A stretch of DNA of 64,000 bases from Ceratotherium simum simum (GCF_000283155.1 NW_004454178.1:9036994-9100993); one strand, 5' to 3'; positions 11,601 to 23,134 are shown, counted from the stretch's first letter. Notes: generated from the sequence alone by a model not told the origin. Made by a program: numbers and translations.

Positions 11601-14600
11601 GGCAGCCAGGCTGCGAGCAGAGAGCACCAGAGGAGCCCTGAGTGACTTGACAGTCCTGGTTAGGAAAGGAGGGTCCTGGAGGGGAGTTGCCCAGGCCCTG
11701 GAGTAGGCTCAGGGACCTGGCTCCAGGTTCCAGAGAAGTTTCCTTTCCACCTTCTCCCCCTTCCTCCTTCTTCCCGATGCAGTGCATGCCTTCTGAACTC
11801 CGCCTCCGGCCTCTCTGTCTGTCTCTCTCCTGTCTGTAACCATATCTTTGTGCATCGCAGAATCCCAGATTCCAGGACATTGGCCAGGCTCCCTTGAGGT
11901 CATGTTGTCCAGCCCACTGCCTCCAGGCCATCCAGTCTCTGCTCTGGCCCTGACAGATCCCGTCTTGAGAGTAAGGCAGAGAGGGAGAGGCTATGGCTTC
12001 CTGGTCACCAGCTCCCACCCCTCCCACCCTCCCCCAGAAAGTCCTTCTCAATGTCTGACCCATCTTTATTTATGCCTTCAATCAGTGGATGTGGAAAATA
12101 GCCCACTCTCACAGAATAGCCAAATAAATCTCTTTTCTTCTCTCTTCCTCTTTTTTCTTGCTGTTTTATATTTTCTATGAACAAAACTAGCCCTCCCCTT
12201 GTTTCACAGGAAAAACACCACCCAGTCTTACTCCCTTCCCCCACCTCATCTTGCAGACTCATCTCTGGCCCCACAGGGAGGCAGGGAAAGGACCCAGGCT
12301 TCTTCGTGATACCCAGGTTTTCCAGCTGCGCCCCCCACCCTAGGCTGGACCTGGCCACCCTCTCCCATCCCGTCTTCATCTGAGGCCCCTGACTCTTCAT
12401 GGGCAGTCCTGTTGCTGGCTCCTGCCAGGCTCAGGGTGGGGTGGGGATGGGGGTGGGGTGGCCATCCAGTCCCCCCTCCAGGCCTCCTGCCTTGGCAGCT
12501 TCCCCTGGAGGGAGACAATGAGGCTGTGAGCAGAAAAGGGCAGGGGCAAAGGAGGCTGGCTCGATCTGGCCGGAGCATGCCCTAAGCCCACCAGTGTCCT
12601 GGCACGGTGACACTTCCTGGGGGGGCGGCCCCCTCCTGCCCCGTTCTCATCAGAAGCCAGGAGTTGGTGGGGGGAGGTCAGCGGGAGGTTTGATCACCAG
12701 GGCCCAGTGAGGGGGATTCCAGAATGTGTACTTTAACGGAGAAATGCAGCTGTGGAGTGGATGAGGCGAGGGCGGGTCAGGCAGGCCGCGGTCAGGCTGG
12801 CAGCAGGGCGCCCAGCCAGCCAGAGCAGACGGCGGCGCTTGGGGAACACAGAAGCCTGTCCCTGGGGACTGGGGAGAGCGCCCTCTAGCCTGCCTCCTTC
12901 CTGCCTGGGACCGGGTGGGGCGAGACCTTGGGTGCTTCCCCTGGATTGCCTGAGGAGGAGCTGAGGGAGAGAAGGGTCTTCTCCCGTTTTCCACCTGGCC
13001 TCCTTGGCTGGTTCCTCCAGCTCTGAGCCCTCCGTTTAATCCAGAAATTAGATCTAGAGGGGACTTAGAGAGCATCTGGTCCAATCTTCTCACTTACGGT
13101 GAGAAGTCCAGCAAAGTCCAGGTACAGAGGGTGACTTGTCCAAGGCCACCCAGAAGGCAGGTAGCTGAGGGCTGGGGCTGGGAGTCTACCTCCTGCTGAG
13201 TCCCTCAGCCCTGTGTGCGGTGGGGGGTGGGGGTCAGGAAAGGGGTACAGGGCCTTCCACACGCCCCTTCTGCTCCCCCATCCCCACCCTCTCATGGGTG
13301 TCCCCCACCTCAGTATGGGAGAGCAGAAGGCAATGACAGATTCTCCCCAGGACATCCAGTGGATGGTCAATGTGTCCATTCCTTGGCTCCTACAGCCCTA
13401 ACCAATAGGAAGCCCTCTTGTGTGGTGACACCCATCAGGGAAGGGAAATTCCTCACCTCTCCCAAGAGTGATGAGAAGGACAGAAGTGTAAGGAGGTGGG
13501 AAGGGCAGTGTCCAGGACCTGGCAGGGAAAACCAAACTGGGCCGGGGTGGGTGGGGGGGTGTGGCAGTGGAATGGGGTGGCTGGTGGGCGGCGGGGAGGC
13601 AGGGGTTAATGGAGCCGGGCATCACTGGCTTTGATGTGGTGGTGGGGTGGGGGTAGGGCCTGGGGGAGGGGGAGCGGTAATTACCGAGTTAGACTGAGCA
13701 GGACAGGACAGGCGGCGGGCACAGGCCCGGGCCCAGCCGCCTCGGCAGCCGTCAGGCAACATTTTTCTGCCCCTTTTCCACCACCCACCTCCCCCACCCC
13801 CGTGCAGCCCCCACCCACAGCCCCAGGGCTCAGGGCTCCCTCTGCTAGCTCCTGGAAGGTGGGGGTCAGACTAAGGACCCGGGGATGAGTGTGGGGAAAG
13901 AGAGGGGGGCCGGCTATGAGACCCTTCAGAGAAGGCTGGGCATCCAGAGGGTCTATGATCCCCTGGGCCTCAGCAATCCACCCAGGAGTGCTTGCTGGGG
14001 AAGGAGAGGGTCCTGGAGGTGCTTCTGGTCCATGGCAGGGCTGATAGGGGAGGAGGAAACACAGGGATACAGCCTGAGAAGTGAGAGCAGAGAGTTGGAG
14101 AAAAGAATGCTCTCAGGAACCCACAGACACCACCTGTACTCTGACTGTTTGCCCTGCATTGTGCAGGCCCAGGAGACGGATGTGGGTCTGAAGGGGAAGA
14201 CAAAATCACTTGTCAAGCCACTCTCTGGACAGGCCCTTTTCCTATGTAACCTGGGAAGTAGGCAGGTATTATTATTTATTTCCACTTTACAGTTGGGGAA
14301 ACTGAGGCTCAGAAGGTTAAGTCTCATCATCCATTCCACAAATCCTAAGTGCCAGCCTCACATGCCGGGGACTCAGCATCTTAGAACAAGCAAATGGCAG
14401 AGCCCAGATCCAAACCCAACTCTGATGGGCTCCAAAGCCTGGAATGCGCTCTGCTAATGACAGTATGCTTCCTTGTGAGATCTTTGTCTTAAACGAGTTT
14501 TCTAATTGGAGAGATAAGACAAGAAAACATGACAAAATAATGACATGCCTGGCAGGAGAACACGTGCCCCCAAATGAGCGACACCTGGAGTGAGGTAGAG

Positions 14601-17600
14601 GCGGGACATCATCGAGGCTCTTAGGGCAAGTGGAATCTGAGGTGAGCTTGGAGAGACGCTGGGTGAGATTTTGATGACTTAGGGGTTGGGAGAGGATGGC
14701 TCTGAGTGCAGAAATTTGACAGCGTAATCGGGGATGGATGCAGAGCTAGCCAACCCTGCTAGGGGGGAGGGCTGTGTGCAGGATGGTGCACGAGGCCGTC
14801 CTGAGGTCTTCCAATACCACATGTGGCCATATCCCTCCAGCCCTTTGGTTTTTAAAATAGTCACCTCACTTTCTTGCGATAAGGATCCCTCCACGGAGTC
14901 GCCAGGGTCATCACCTCCCTTCTCATATTGCTCGTCTGTATAATGGGGGTGAAGTGAGTGGAGTTGAACTAAATGATCACTGGCATTCTCCGTGATCCTC
15001 TGAATCCAGGGATGGAAAGTAGGTTAGGCCAGAACCTGGGGCCTCCAGGGCCTAGATCTACAGGTATTGCCAGTAGGGGCTGGCTTGCCCCTCATGCCAC
15101 CTCACTCCACCACTGCTTATACCGACCAAGGTCCCTGGGAGGGAGGTCTTGGCACAGGCCAAGCCAGTTAGAATGGCCAACCCTAGGCTTGTCCCTTCTT
15201 GTCTGCTTACTGATTTCTTTTGGGGCCAGCCTCATTTTTTCTATGCCCAGAAACGGCTATTTGATTAGGATCTCCAGTCCTACATATTATATATTATATA
15301 TTTCCTACCTCCACTGTGTTCCAGCCCCCAAAACATGCGGATGCTCCCAAATGGGCACATCTTCTCTGGGCTGATCCCAGGCCAGTGCTGACTCAGGCCC
15401 CAAAAGCAGAGTTCATTCCCTAAGGAAGCAGACGGGAAGGAAGGAGGGTAAAGGAAGAGGGGAGATGGGGGAGTTATTTCTTGATGTGGAGCGAAGTGTT
15501 AAAGTTAGAGGGGATATACGAGCCTCCCAAGCTAACTCTTCATTTTTCTGAAGCCCAGAGAGGGAACTGACTTGCCCAGAGGGGCTCAGCTCACCCAGAG
15601 TTGACAGAGACCGAGGTTCAGAAGCGAGGCCTGGTGTTTTACCCAGTGCCTCCCTGCCACTCCCCTTCTTTCCTTTCCTGGGACTCGAGGATGGGAGCGA
15701 GGACAGGAGGGCAGGGAGCAAGCTGGTCTCTTGGGATTCTGGCTACAGTACTGCCCATCCCTCCTCCTGACCAGCTCGTAAACAAATCTAGTTCCCAGGC
15801 AGCCAGCCAGCTTGAGGAGCCAGACCCGGACCAGGACCTGGCTCTGGGGCAGCCCCTCAACCCTGAGAAGGGCTGGCCCTGCCCTTCCTGCTCCTCCTAA
15901 TCCCTGCTCTGTCTCTAGCCCCTGGGAAGCAGACGAGGTTGAGGTTTTCGCCTTTTTCCTCTGCGTACCCCACCCCTCCTGCTTTGCTAGGACAGGAGGA
16001 GGGAGAGGAGAGGGATGGGGCAGAGTAACCTTGGGAAGATAAGGCCAGTCAACCTTGGGAAAGTAGGGAGTTAGCAGAAAGCAGAGTTGGGGAGGGGAGA
16101 TTGGAGAATTTAGCAGCATAGCGAGGCTGGAAAAGATGAGTTTGCAGAGCCCTAGACTTCTAGGTGGAGTCCTGGACATGCAGGTGGCAGGAGAGGAGCT
16201 GAGCAGCTGTGGGGAGGACTGATTCCCTGCCTCTGAATCCAGTGGGGAGAAGAAAAGATTTGAGGAAGCTAATTAGGAGTCATGAAATCACCTGGAGACC
16301 TGGCCTGGGCTCAAGTGAGGACCTTCTCCTCAGATGACTCATTCATTCATTCATTCAAAAACATGTATTAAATGGTAGTCATGGGCCGGCCCCATGGCTT
16401 AGCGGTTAAGCGCGCACGCTCCGCTACTGGCGACCCGGGTTCCGGTCCCTGGCGCGCACCGAAGCACCGCTTCTCCGGCCATGCTGAGGCCGCGTCCCAC
16501 ATACGGCAACTAGCAGCATGTGCAGCTACGACATACAACTATCTACTGGGGCTTTGGGGGGGAAAAAAAGGAGGAGGATTGGCAATAGATGTTAGCTCCG
16601 AGCCGGTCTTCCTCAGCAAAAAGAGGATTAGCACGGATGTTAGCTCAGGGCTGATCTTCCTCACAAAAAAATAAAAAAATAATAAATGGTAGTCATTGTA
16701 GTATTATTGTTCATAGTATACAAATTTTCATAACTGAGGGGAAATACAGATTAAGCATTTAAAAATCTGCCGTGGGAGACAAAAGAAAACGGCAGTCCCA
16801 ACTCTCAAGGGACTCACGGTCTTATCTACTGACCCTGCACAATCATGCAGGAAGCTGCCCCAAATCCTTTTTGTAATGGAGTGGGATAAGTGGAGGGAGG
16901 GAGGATAGAGAGAGAAAGAGAGATGGATCAACTTTTGAAGGTCACCGGGCCACTGGGAGCCAGCTTGGGCTGCCCTACCTTTGGCCCACTCCCCTCCCCT
17001 CCATGCATCACTTCTCCAGGGTTGGGAAGGGGTTAGGGCTGGACCCTCCTGGGCGACATTGGAATGTAGTGATTGGCAGGTCCTAAGCATGGAGGAAGGA
17101 AGGTCTGCACTATAAGTCTGTCCACTGAGAGTAGAACCTTGGCTCCTGGACTACTCGGGTAGGGATGATGACCAGGACCTGTGTGTGTGTGTGTGTACAC
17201 GTTCATGTGTGTGTGGTAGCAGACCTTAAAGCACTGAGCTCACACATCTTCCCGCAAACACCTCTAGCAGCATCTCACTCCTCAGTGTTGAGAAGTTCTA
17301 CCTTAAGGACCTAAATTCCTCTTGCTGCTATTTAAGCCCATTACATCTCACTGTTGAGGGGCCAGAACATGCCTTGGCAGCCTGTACCTGTGGAACAAAC
17401 GGGGATAGTGGGGCGGATGTACACCAAAGCCAGACTGAAAAGTAGGCCACCTGGACCTTCAGCACATTATCTACCACCATTTTATTTATTCTTCCCCCGT
17501 AAGCCCCAATAGACAGTTGTACGTCATAGCTGCACATCCTTCTAGTTGCTGTACGTGGGACGCGGCCTCAGCATGGCCGGAGAAGCAGTGCATCGGTGCG

Positions 17601-20600
17601 CGCCCGGGATCTGAACCCTGGGCCGCCAGTAGCGGAGCGCACGCACTTAACCGCTAAGCTACAGGGCCGGCCCTACCCACCACCCTTTTCTTCTACGTTT
17701 TCTATCTCCTGGTGCTACTTCTCCCTGCCTGGAGTCTTTTCCTGCCCTCTGCTGAAGAGTTTATGAGTGGTCTCAAATTACCCTCAGATCCCACTCATTC
17801 CTACAAGATGGGGATCCCAGCTGAGCATTCAAATAAGAGTGAGCTGATTCAAGTGGTTCCACGCAGATGTGAATACTAGCCCACTTAACCTGCAGGATTT
17901 GGTATATGGAAACCAAATGGCAGCTCTCTCCTCAGGTGGAACGAAGGCTGGGCATGGAGGGACTTCTGAAAGTGTATGGAACTTCCCATGAGGTCATCAC
18001 CCACACCAATCAGCTGTGTCACCCCAGGGCACAGGGCTTGGCTTGCTGCCATCCTGCTCTGGAAAGGTCACAGACTCTGGAGCAGGAGAAGGGTCAGTGT
18101 CACCTACTTCACAACAGTGCTTCAGAGACTCAGTCCCCAGCTCCTTCCTCCTGCTCTCCAGTTCAGGGAAACAGAGGATATCAGGGTGGTAGGGCCCACC
18201 TTAGAGATCAAAGCCCAACCTTCCCATTTTACAGAAAGAGAAATGGGCTAGAGAGGGGGTGTGACTTTCCTCAGAGGCTCCATTCCCTAGCCATTCTAAC
18301 ATCCCGTGGCTATCTATCTCCCTGGGATTGCCCCTGCCTTTCTGGCATCAGAGCTGTTCAGCTGACACATATCCAGCTTGTGGTCCACTAAGACCAGATC
18401 CTTCTCTGATACTGCCTACTTTTCTTTCGTATCTCTTTATGACACATACTTTCTTTTCTTTGACAGCCTTCTTGATCTACCTTCTGTTATTTTCTTCCTT
18501 GTCTTCCTTTGGGCCAGGCCTGTTGAATTTTAACCTTGGCCTATCTAGTGCCAGCTGCCTTTGCTTTGAGTCAATTCCCATAAGAAATTATTAATGAAGG
18601 TAGGCACAGAGGGATAATACTGAATATTTACTCTGTAGCAATTCAGTCTAGAATCTAGTTGAGAGGGGACACAGACAGAGTAGTCAGAGAACCAGACAGG
18701 ACAATCTCAATTTGGGGGGGTCGGTGGGGGGGGATGTGCCAGCTTCTGGCTGTGGGCTGAACAGAGCTGGTCTCCCTCCCCCGACCGCAAGCCCTTTGGG
18801 TTACACCCTTGACCTGCCGCTCTCTGCTTCCCAGGGCCGTGGGCAGCCCCCTGGTCATGGACCCTACCAGCATCTGCAGGAAGGCCCGGCGGCTGGCAGG
18901 ACGGCAGGCCGAGTTGTGCCAGGCTGAGCCTGAGGTGGTGGCTGAGCTGGCCCGGGGCGCCCGGCTGGGGGTGCGCGAGTGTCAGTTCCAGTTCCGGTTC
19001 CGCCGCTGGAACTGCTCCAGCCACAGCAAGGCCTTTGGGCGCATTCTGCAGCAGGGTCAGTGTGGGGCGGGGACCCGGGGGACCAGAGGAGAGGGTGGGG
19101 GTTGGGGAGGCTGCCTGAGCCCCACCTTGCCCACGGATCCCTGGGCACCCCGCCCTGCCCCTGTCTCCCAGCCCCAGGCCACGCTGCCTCGCCCACCGCA
19201 GTCCCCCAGGACCCAGCTTTGGTCCTGCCGGCTGACTGCCCACCGCCCCCGCAGACATCCGGGAGACGGCCTTCGTGTTCGCCATAACGGCCGCGGGTGC
19301 CAGCCACGCGGTCACGCAGGCCTGCTCCATGGGCGAGCTGCTGCAGTGCGGCTGCCAGGCGCCCCGGGGGCGCGCCCCGCCNNNNNNNNNNNNNNNNNNN
19401 NNNNNNNNNNNNNNNNNNNNNNNNNNNNNNNNNNNNNNNNNNNNNNNNNNNNNNNNNNNNNNNNNNNNNNNNNNNNNNNNNNNNNNNNNNNCCCGGGCCC
19501 CCCCGGCCTCGCGGGATCCCCGGATGGCAGCGCCGCCTGGGAGTGGGGAGGCTGCGGCGACGACGTGGACTTCGGGGACGAGAAGTCGAGGCTCTTTATG
19601 GACGCGCGGCACAAGCGGGGACGCGGAGACATCCGTGCGCTGGTGCAACTTCACAACAACGAGGCGGGCCGGCTGGTGGGTATGGGCAGGAATGTGTAAG
19701 AGTGTGTGTGAGTGTGGAAAGGTGTGTGAGTGTGCACACGTGCGGGTGCAAGTGTGGAAACGTGAGTGTGGAAATGTGTGGGTTGGTGTGAGTGGATGTG
19801 GGAGAGGGGTATGTGTGTAGGAGTGTGTTAGTGAAGCATGTGAGGAAGTGAGGGTGTGTGTGTGTAGGAGTGTGTTGACGAGTGTGGGAACTGGCATGGC
19901 GGAAGAAGACCACATGGGAAGCTCCGGGGATGGAAGGGCATGTGCGTGGTGAGGTGGCCAGCCTAGAAGAGGGAGTCACTTGGGAGGCCTGGGAGGGCCT
20001 GAGGCTGGTGTTCCAGTGGGTAGGGTGGGGAAGAGACACCCAGGGAAGAGGACTCAGGGCCTTTAGGGACCCCAGATAGGGAGGGCATACCTCTGAGACA
20101 GGACAAGTGGGGCAAAGCTGGGGTGGGGGGAGATCTGGCTGCCAGGGGAGGGCAGAGCAGGGAGACCAAGGCTAGGGGTGAGAGAAAGGATAGAAGCTGG
20201 GGCAAAGGTTTGGGGTCTGGAGGTAGGGGAACTCGAGAAGTGAGGGAGGCCTGGGAAGGGTGTGAACAGGCCCAAGGGGCAAAGGACTTGGAAGGGAGTG
20301 AATGACATGGAGTGGATCCTGGTGGAGGTAGGAGGGGGCCAGGCAGAGGTCAGGAGAGCCGTGACTGAACCTGGGCACTTGTCACCTGTCTGCCCAGCAA
20401 CCCCAGACCAGGCCTTGCCCAGAACCCTGCAGCCTGCCCTTCCCTCTGCAATGAGGAGGGCCCAGGAGCTCCTGTTGAGGGACTAGAAGCTGTCTGGGTC
20501 AGATGTTTCCAGGAGCAGGGGAGGGGAAGGAGAGGGGTCTGGGAGGGGCAGGGGCCACACATATCTGTAGATGAGGTTGGCCCCTGAACTCTGAGCTTTC

Positions 20601-21811
20601 AGAGATGATCTTCCCGGATTATCTGACCCCATAAATCTCTGGTGGGGTTGTGACTCTTAGACCCCAGCTTCAGACACAAATAGCAAACAAGGGGCAGGAT
20701 TCCTGGGTTCTGTTTCTCAGAAGTGCATCCATAATGGGCCTCCTGCACCCTATGCCTCAGTTCTGGAGTGCTCTGGGGACACCCACACTTACATCCTGTG
20801 TCCTCTAGGGCTCAGGCCTGAGGCATCAGGCAGGGGGGTGCGAGGGGCCGAGAGAGGAATGTCCAGACAGGCCCGCATACCTGTCGGAGAGGATTGGGGA
20901 GGCGTGGCGGAGACAGACGCCCGCGCGGCCAGCGCTGCGTCTCTGCTCAGCCCTGCCTGGGGCTGTGAGGGGCAGGAAAGAGGGGGCCAGGTTGGCAAGA
21001 GGAATAGGGCGCCACGGCTACCACCTCCCCTCCTCCTCCAGGGAGACTCTCACCCTTGCCTTCCATTCTCCTTTCTCCCCATTCCCTGGCTTTGGATCCT
21101 GGAATCTCTGCGCTGCAAACTGTCCCCCACTCACCACTCCTCCCACTCCTGCATCCTTGTCGTTCTCTCTCCTCCTCTCGGGGCTGAGGCTCGCCTGATT
21201 TACTCCTCCCCACCTTGCGCGCTCTTTTTTTTTCTCTGCTCTTTCCTCTCTTCCGTCCACCTCCCATCTTATTTTCCGTTGGTCCTCTGGGCGTTTCCGC
21301 GCCTCGCGCCCCCACCTGTCCCCATCCGCCGCTCCTCTGCTCCCCGCAGGCCGTGCGGAGCCATACGCGCACCGAGTGCAAGTGTCACGGGCTGTCGGGC
21401 TCGTGCGCGCTGCGCACCTGCTGGCAGAAGCTGCCCCCGTTCCGCGAGGTGGGCGCGCGGCTGCTCGAGCGCTTCCACGGCGCCTCGCGTGTCATGGGCA
21501 CCAACGACGGCAAGGCTCTGCTGCCCGCCGTCCGCACTCTCAAGCCGCCGGGCCGCGCCGACCTGCTCTACGCCGCCGATTCGCCCGACTTCTGCGCCCC
21601 CAACCGGCGCACCGGCTCGCCGGGCACGCGCGGCCGCGCCTGCAACAGCAGTGCCCCGGACCTCAGCGGCTGCGACCTGCTGTGCTGCGGCCGCGGGCAC
21701 CGCCAGGAGAGCGTGCAGCTCGAGGAGAACTGCCTGTGCCGCTTCCACTGGTGCTGCGTGGTGCAGTGCCACCGCTGCCGCGTGCGCAAGGAGCTCAGCC
21801 TCTGCCTCTGA
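8568..21811 (+). CDS. WNT6: WNT6, secreted Wnt ligand (4 exons)
   Basis: Coding exons are 8568-8647, 18835-19055, 19255-19675 and 21350-21811, joined at GT-AG introns with codon phases 2, 0 and 0 at the W27, D101 and L/A212-213 junctions (the second split is one base plus two). The start gives a signal peptide with a run of leucines (about residues 1-24). Exon 2 has RRWNCSS with the conserved N-glycosylation site N86. Exon 4 opens with the family signature [10 protein letters not shown], whose first serine (S228 on the 365-residue human scale) is the palmitoleoylation site needed for Frizzled binding. It ends with the cysteine-rich CRFHWCC finger and stops after LSLCL. A second glycosylation site, CNSS, is in exon 4. 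The resolved codons miss only 24 bases relative to a 365-residue protein; these fall in the N run of exon 3. Wnt6 acts outside the cell as an epithelial signal in somite, kidney and other tissues. WNT10A follows 7 kb downstream on the same strand. Confidence 0.98.
9655..9714. promoter_or_regulatory. Inverted CCAAT pair around an octamer, WNT6 intron 1
   Basis: CCAGCCAAT (9655-9663) and its exact reverse complement ATTGGCTGG (9706-9714) flank a perfect POU octamer ATTTGCAT (9687-9694). CCAAT boxes bind NF-Y and the octamer binds POU factors. It lies about 1 kb inside intron 1. A regulatory role is inferred only. Confidence 0.4.
9945..10170 (+). repeat. MIR SINE fragment
   Basis: Sense MIR words: cagacctgagatctaatcttggcc, tgacgtgggcaagtcacttctcc, ctataaaatagggaaacag and the end ggaggtgctccataaatgtt. 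Confidence 0.75.
10250..10500 (+). mobile_element. ERE SINE, longer-body form
   Basis: Sense ERE with head TGCTGGCCCGGTGGCGCAAG, a TATAAAGTGGAGGAAGATGG middle and a duplicated GGATGTTA/CTTCCTCA tail before a poly(A). A perfect 15-bp target-site duplication, AAAATCCAGGGTCCC, lies at 10235-10249 and 10501-10515. The body differs from the ERE at 423, so at least two SINE subfamilies were active. Confidence 0.94.
10603..10648. repeat. (TGG)n microsatellite
   Basis: About 15 uninterrupted TGG units in WNT6 intron 1. Likely length-variable between individuals. Confidence 0.95.
10700..13660. other. WNT6 intron 1, middle part
   Basis: Mostly unique sequence without a gene. L2-like wording occurs at 10680-10870. 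A conserved-looking TTTAATCCAGAAATTAGATC plus an ACTTGTCCAAGGCCACCCAG stretch at 13035-13160 is a MIR-like old repeat. A CTCF-like motif on the minus strand, AGCGCCCTCTAG, is at 12877-12888. Confidence 0.4.
13675..13686. promoter_or_regulatory. Palindromic TAATTA homeodomain-type site, WNT6 intron 1
   Basis: A 12-bp perfect palindrome, CGGTAATTACCG, centred on TAATTA, the core of many homeodomain proteins. It stands out in GC-rich sequence of intron 1. Function is inferred. Confidence 0.35.
14231..14455 (+). repeat. Old MIR/L2-type interspersed repeat
   Basis: Typical mammalian wording: attattatttatttccactttac, ggggaaactgaggctcagaagg, then gcagagcccagatccaaaccc. A short L2-end-like piece lies inside it. 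The exact family is not assignable by eye. Confidence 0.6.
16383..16682 (+). mobile_element. ERE-type SINE with extended tail
   Basis: Sense ERE: head GGGCCGGCCCCATGGCTTAG, B box GGGTTCCGGTCC, CATGCTGAGGCCGCGTCCC middle, then a tail with two GATGTTAGCTC repeats and an A-rich end. A perfect 14-bp target-site duplication, TAAATGGTAGTCAT, lies at 16369-16382 and 16683-16696. Confidence 0.94.
17481..17672 (-). mobile_element. ERE-type SINE
   Basis: Reverse-oriented ERE ending in CAGGGCCGGCCC. Flanks resemble each other (CTACCACCA before, CTACCCACCA after), a decayed target-site duplication. Confidence 0.9.
17680..18834. other. WNT6 intron 1, distal part
   Basis: No gene or clear element is seen. 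Ordinary intron sequence runs into the polypyrimidine tract and acceptor of exon 2 at 18834. Confidence 0.4.
18835..19055 (+). CDS. WNT6: WNT6 coding exon 2
   Basis: The acceptor CCCAG ends at 18834 and the donor GTCAGT starts at 19056. It encodes the N-terminal Wnt helices from the split Trp through the C-x-x-x-F-R-RRWNCSS region and the end of ILQQ. Confidence 0.97.
19255..19675 (+). CDS. WNT6: WNT6 coding exon 3 (with N gap)
   Basis: The acceptor CGCAG ends at 19254. The donor GTGGGT starts at 19676. It encodes the [12 protein letters not shown] core, then a Pro/Gly-rich linker that is lost in the N run, then [13 protein letters not shown] up to NNEAGRL. The frame before the gap (codon starts divisible by 3) and the frame after it differ by 2, so the 110-N run cannot be the real length. 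Confidence 0.96.
19382..19491. other. Assembly gap (110 N) in WNT6 exon 3
   Basis: 110 unresolved bases in the Gly/Pro-rich linker between GRAP and GPPG. Flanking codons need a length divisible by three, and 110 is not. Comparison with the 365-residue human protein predicts about 24 bases, so the N run overstates the gap by about 86. Confidence 0.97.
19690..19880. repeat. TG-rich degenerate minisatellite, WNT6 intron 3
   Basis: Starts 14 bp after the exon 3 donor. Imperfect repeats of the GTGTGAGTGTGGAAA kind dominate about 190 bp. Such alternating purine-pyrimidine sequence can adopt Z-DNA and often varies in length. Confidence 0.75.
19881..21349. other. Rest of WNT6 intron 3
   Basis: Unique GC-rich intron sequence with no gene, ending in a long pyrimidine tract before the exon 4 acceptor. 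Confidence 0.5.
21350..21811 (+). CDS. WNT6: WNT6 coding exon 4
   Basis: The acceptor CCGCAG ends at 21349 and the stop TGA is at 21809-21811. It holds the lipid-bearing hairpin [10 protein letters not shown], the long middle linker and the C-terminal cysteine-knot-like domain ending SLCL. Confidence 0.98.
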   Translation, partial: AVRSHTRTECKCHGLSGSCALRTCWQKLPPFREVGARLLERFHGASRVMGTNDGKALLPAVRTLKPPGRADLLYAADSPDFCAPNRRTGSPGTRGRACNSSAPDLSGCDLLCCGRGHRQESVQLEENCLCRFHWCCVVQCHRCRVRKELSLCL

Positions 21812-21876
21812 GCCGCCGCTCGGCTCTCCAAACTGCGCGCAGAGCTGCCTCTCGGCACCTGGGGGACCTCTGGGCT

Positions 21877-21891
21877 CCAGCAGGGGGCGCT
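21877..21891 (+). promoter_or_regulatory. CTCF-like motif in WNT6 3'UTR
   Basis: CCAGCAGGGGGCGCT matches the CTCF core consensus at every informative position by eye, in forward orientation. It lies 66 bp after the WNT6 stop codon. Confidence 0.6.
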
Positions 21892-22144
21892 TCCAGGCCC
21901 AGCTTCCCCTTGCGCCAGTCCATCTTCCTGGCCTCTGTAAACCGTGGGGCAGGGGGACCCGCCCATGAAGGCCCAGGGCACCGGAGGGGCCCCCGAGAGG
22001 CGTTCTGGGGGCTCTTGGGGGAGACTATACAGGCCCTCTGTCTCCTTGGCCCCCAGATGGAAACCAAAGAGCCAGTCTCTAGGCCTCTGGATGCAGGGCG
22101 CCTCAGAACTGCTGGCCGTGGGGTGGGTGGGTGAGTTTAGCATC

Positions 22145-22150
22145 AATAAA
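22145..22150 (+). terminator. WNT6: WNT6 polyadenylation signal
   Basis: Canonical AATAAA 334 bp after the stop codon, followed within 25 bp by a TG-rich stretch (ggtctgggc). This predicts a 3'UTR of about 350 bases (21812 to about 22165). Confidence 0.85.
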
Positions 22151-22169
22151 GATATTTAAACCAATAGGT

Positions 22170-22995
22170 CTGGGCCCACAGTTTAGGAGGGGGGCTGGTC
22201 TCCCGCGGGCTGCCATGGGGCCAGGCTCTGGAAGGAGTGTGTGAAGGGAGATGGTTTTGACAGAACCAGCATCTCAGGGGTCATCATGGGTCCCTCTCTT
22301 CCCTCCACCAGACTGGGCTCTCCTGGCAACCGTGGTGAAGAGTGCCAAATCTCTCCCTTGGCGTCCTTGTCAGGACAGCTAGGGCCTGGCTCTGCAAGCT
22401 GGGGAAGAACTAGCAATTCTTTAAAGGAGTAGACTGAAAGGGTCCAAGAAAAGAAGACCAGAACCTCTGGGGGTGTACTCAGCTCTCAGTTCAGCCCTCG
22501 TGTTAATTCTAGGGGAGTGTGACAATTTTATCTGCTCTTCTGTTTCTGTGACCCTTGGGGAATTCGAGGGTAGACTTTTAGGGCCACCCAAGCTCATAGG
22601 ATTAAAGCACTTTATAAACTGTAGAATGTGATGAAAGTATGTTATTAGTAACATCAGACTTTGTTACCATCGAAACTAACTCCAGCCCCATTAACATTGA
22701 AGAGACTGCCCAGAACAGCATTCTAATCACACTTGGAGGAAGTCCAAGCAAAGTTGTCCCAAGGTTTGTCTTGGCACCTAACCACATTTCCTTCCTTCTG
22801 GTTCTTTTTCGGGAAGCTGATGGTGAGGATGAAAGGACAGAGAGGAAAGGTTTGGGGTGCTGGGTTCTCCAGAGATGAACCTCATGCCACCATTTTCCTC
22901 CAGAGAGAATGGGGGAATGTGTAACCCAATGGCTGGGACTCAGAGCCCCCAATCTGCCCACAGTCCAAACACTGCAGTGGGGCATGACTCTCCAT
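22170..22995. other. WNT6-WNT10A spacer, proximal part
   Basis: No gene seen. Unique or strongly decayed sequence. Confidence 0.4.
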
Positions 22996-22999
22996 CAAA

Positions 23000-23130
23000 G
23001 CACGTAGGGCAGAGTATCAGCTTTGGATTCAGGTGCTCTGAGTCTGAAGCTGGTGCGGCTGCATAGAAGTTTACAATATAGCCCATGTTAGCCTCAGTTT
23101 CTTTACCTATACAATGGGATTATCATCCTG
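23000..23130 (+). repeat. MIR SINE fragment
   Basis: Sense MIR words: tatcagctttggattcaggtgc, then gcctcagtttctttacctat and acaatgggattatcatcc. Confidence 0.65.
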
Positions 23131-23134
23131 TTTC

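Noticed and set aside
18707..19915. 402-codon ORF on the minus strand across WNT6 exons 2-3
   Set aside because: It is the shadow of the WNT6 exons and runs through the N gap.
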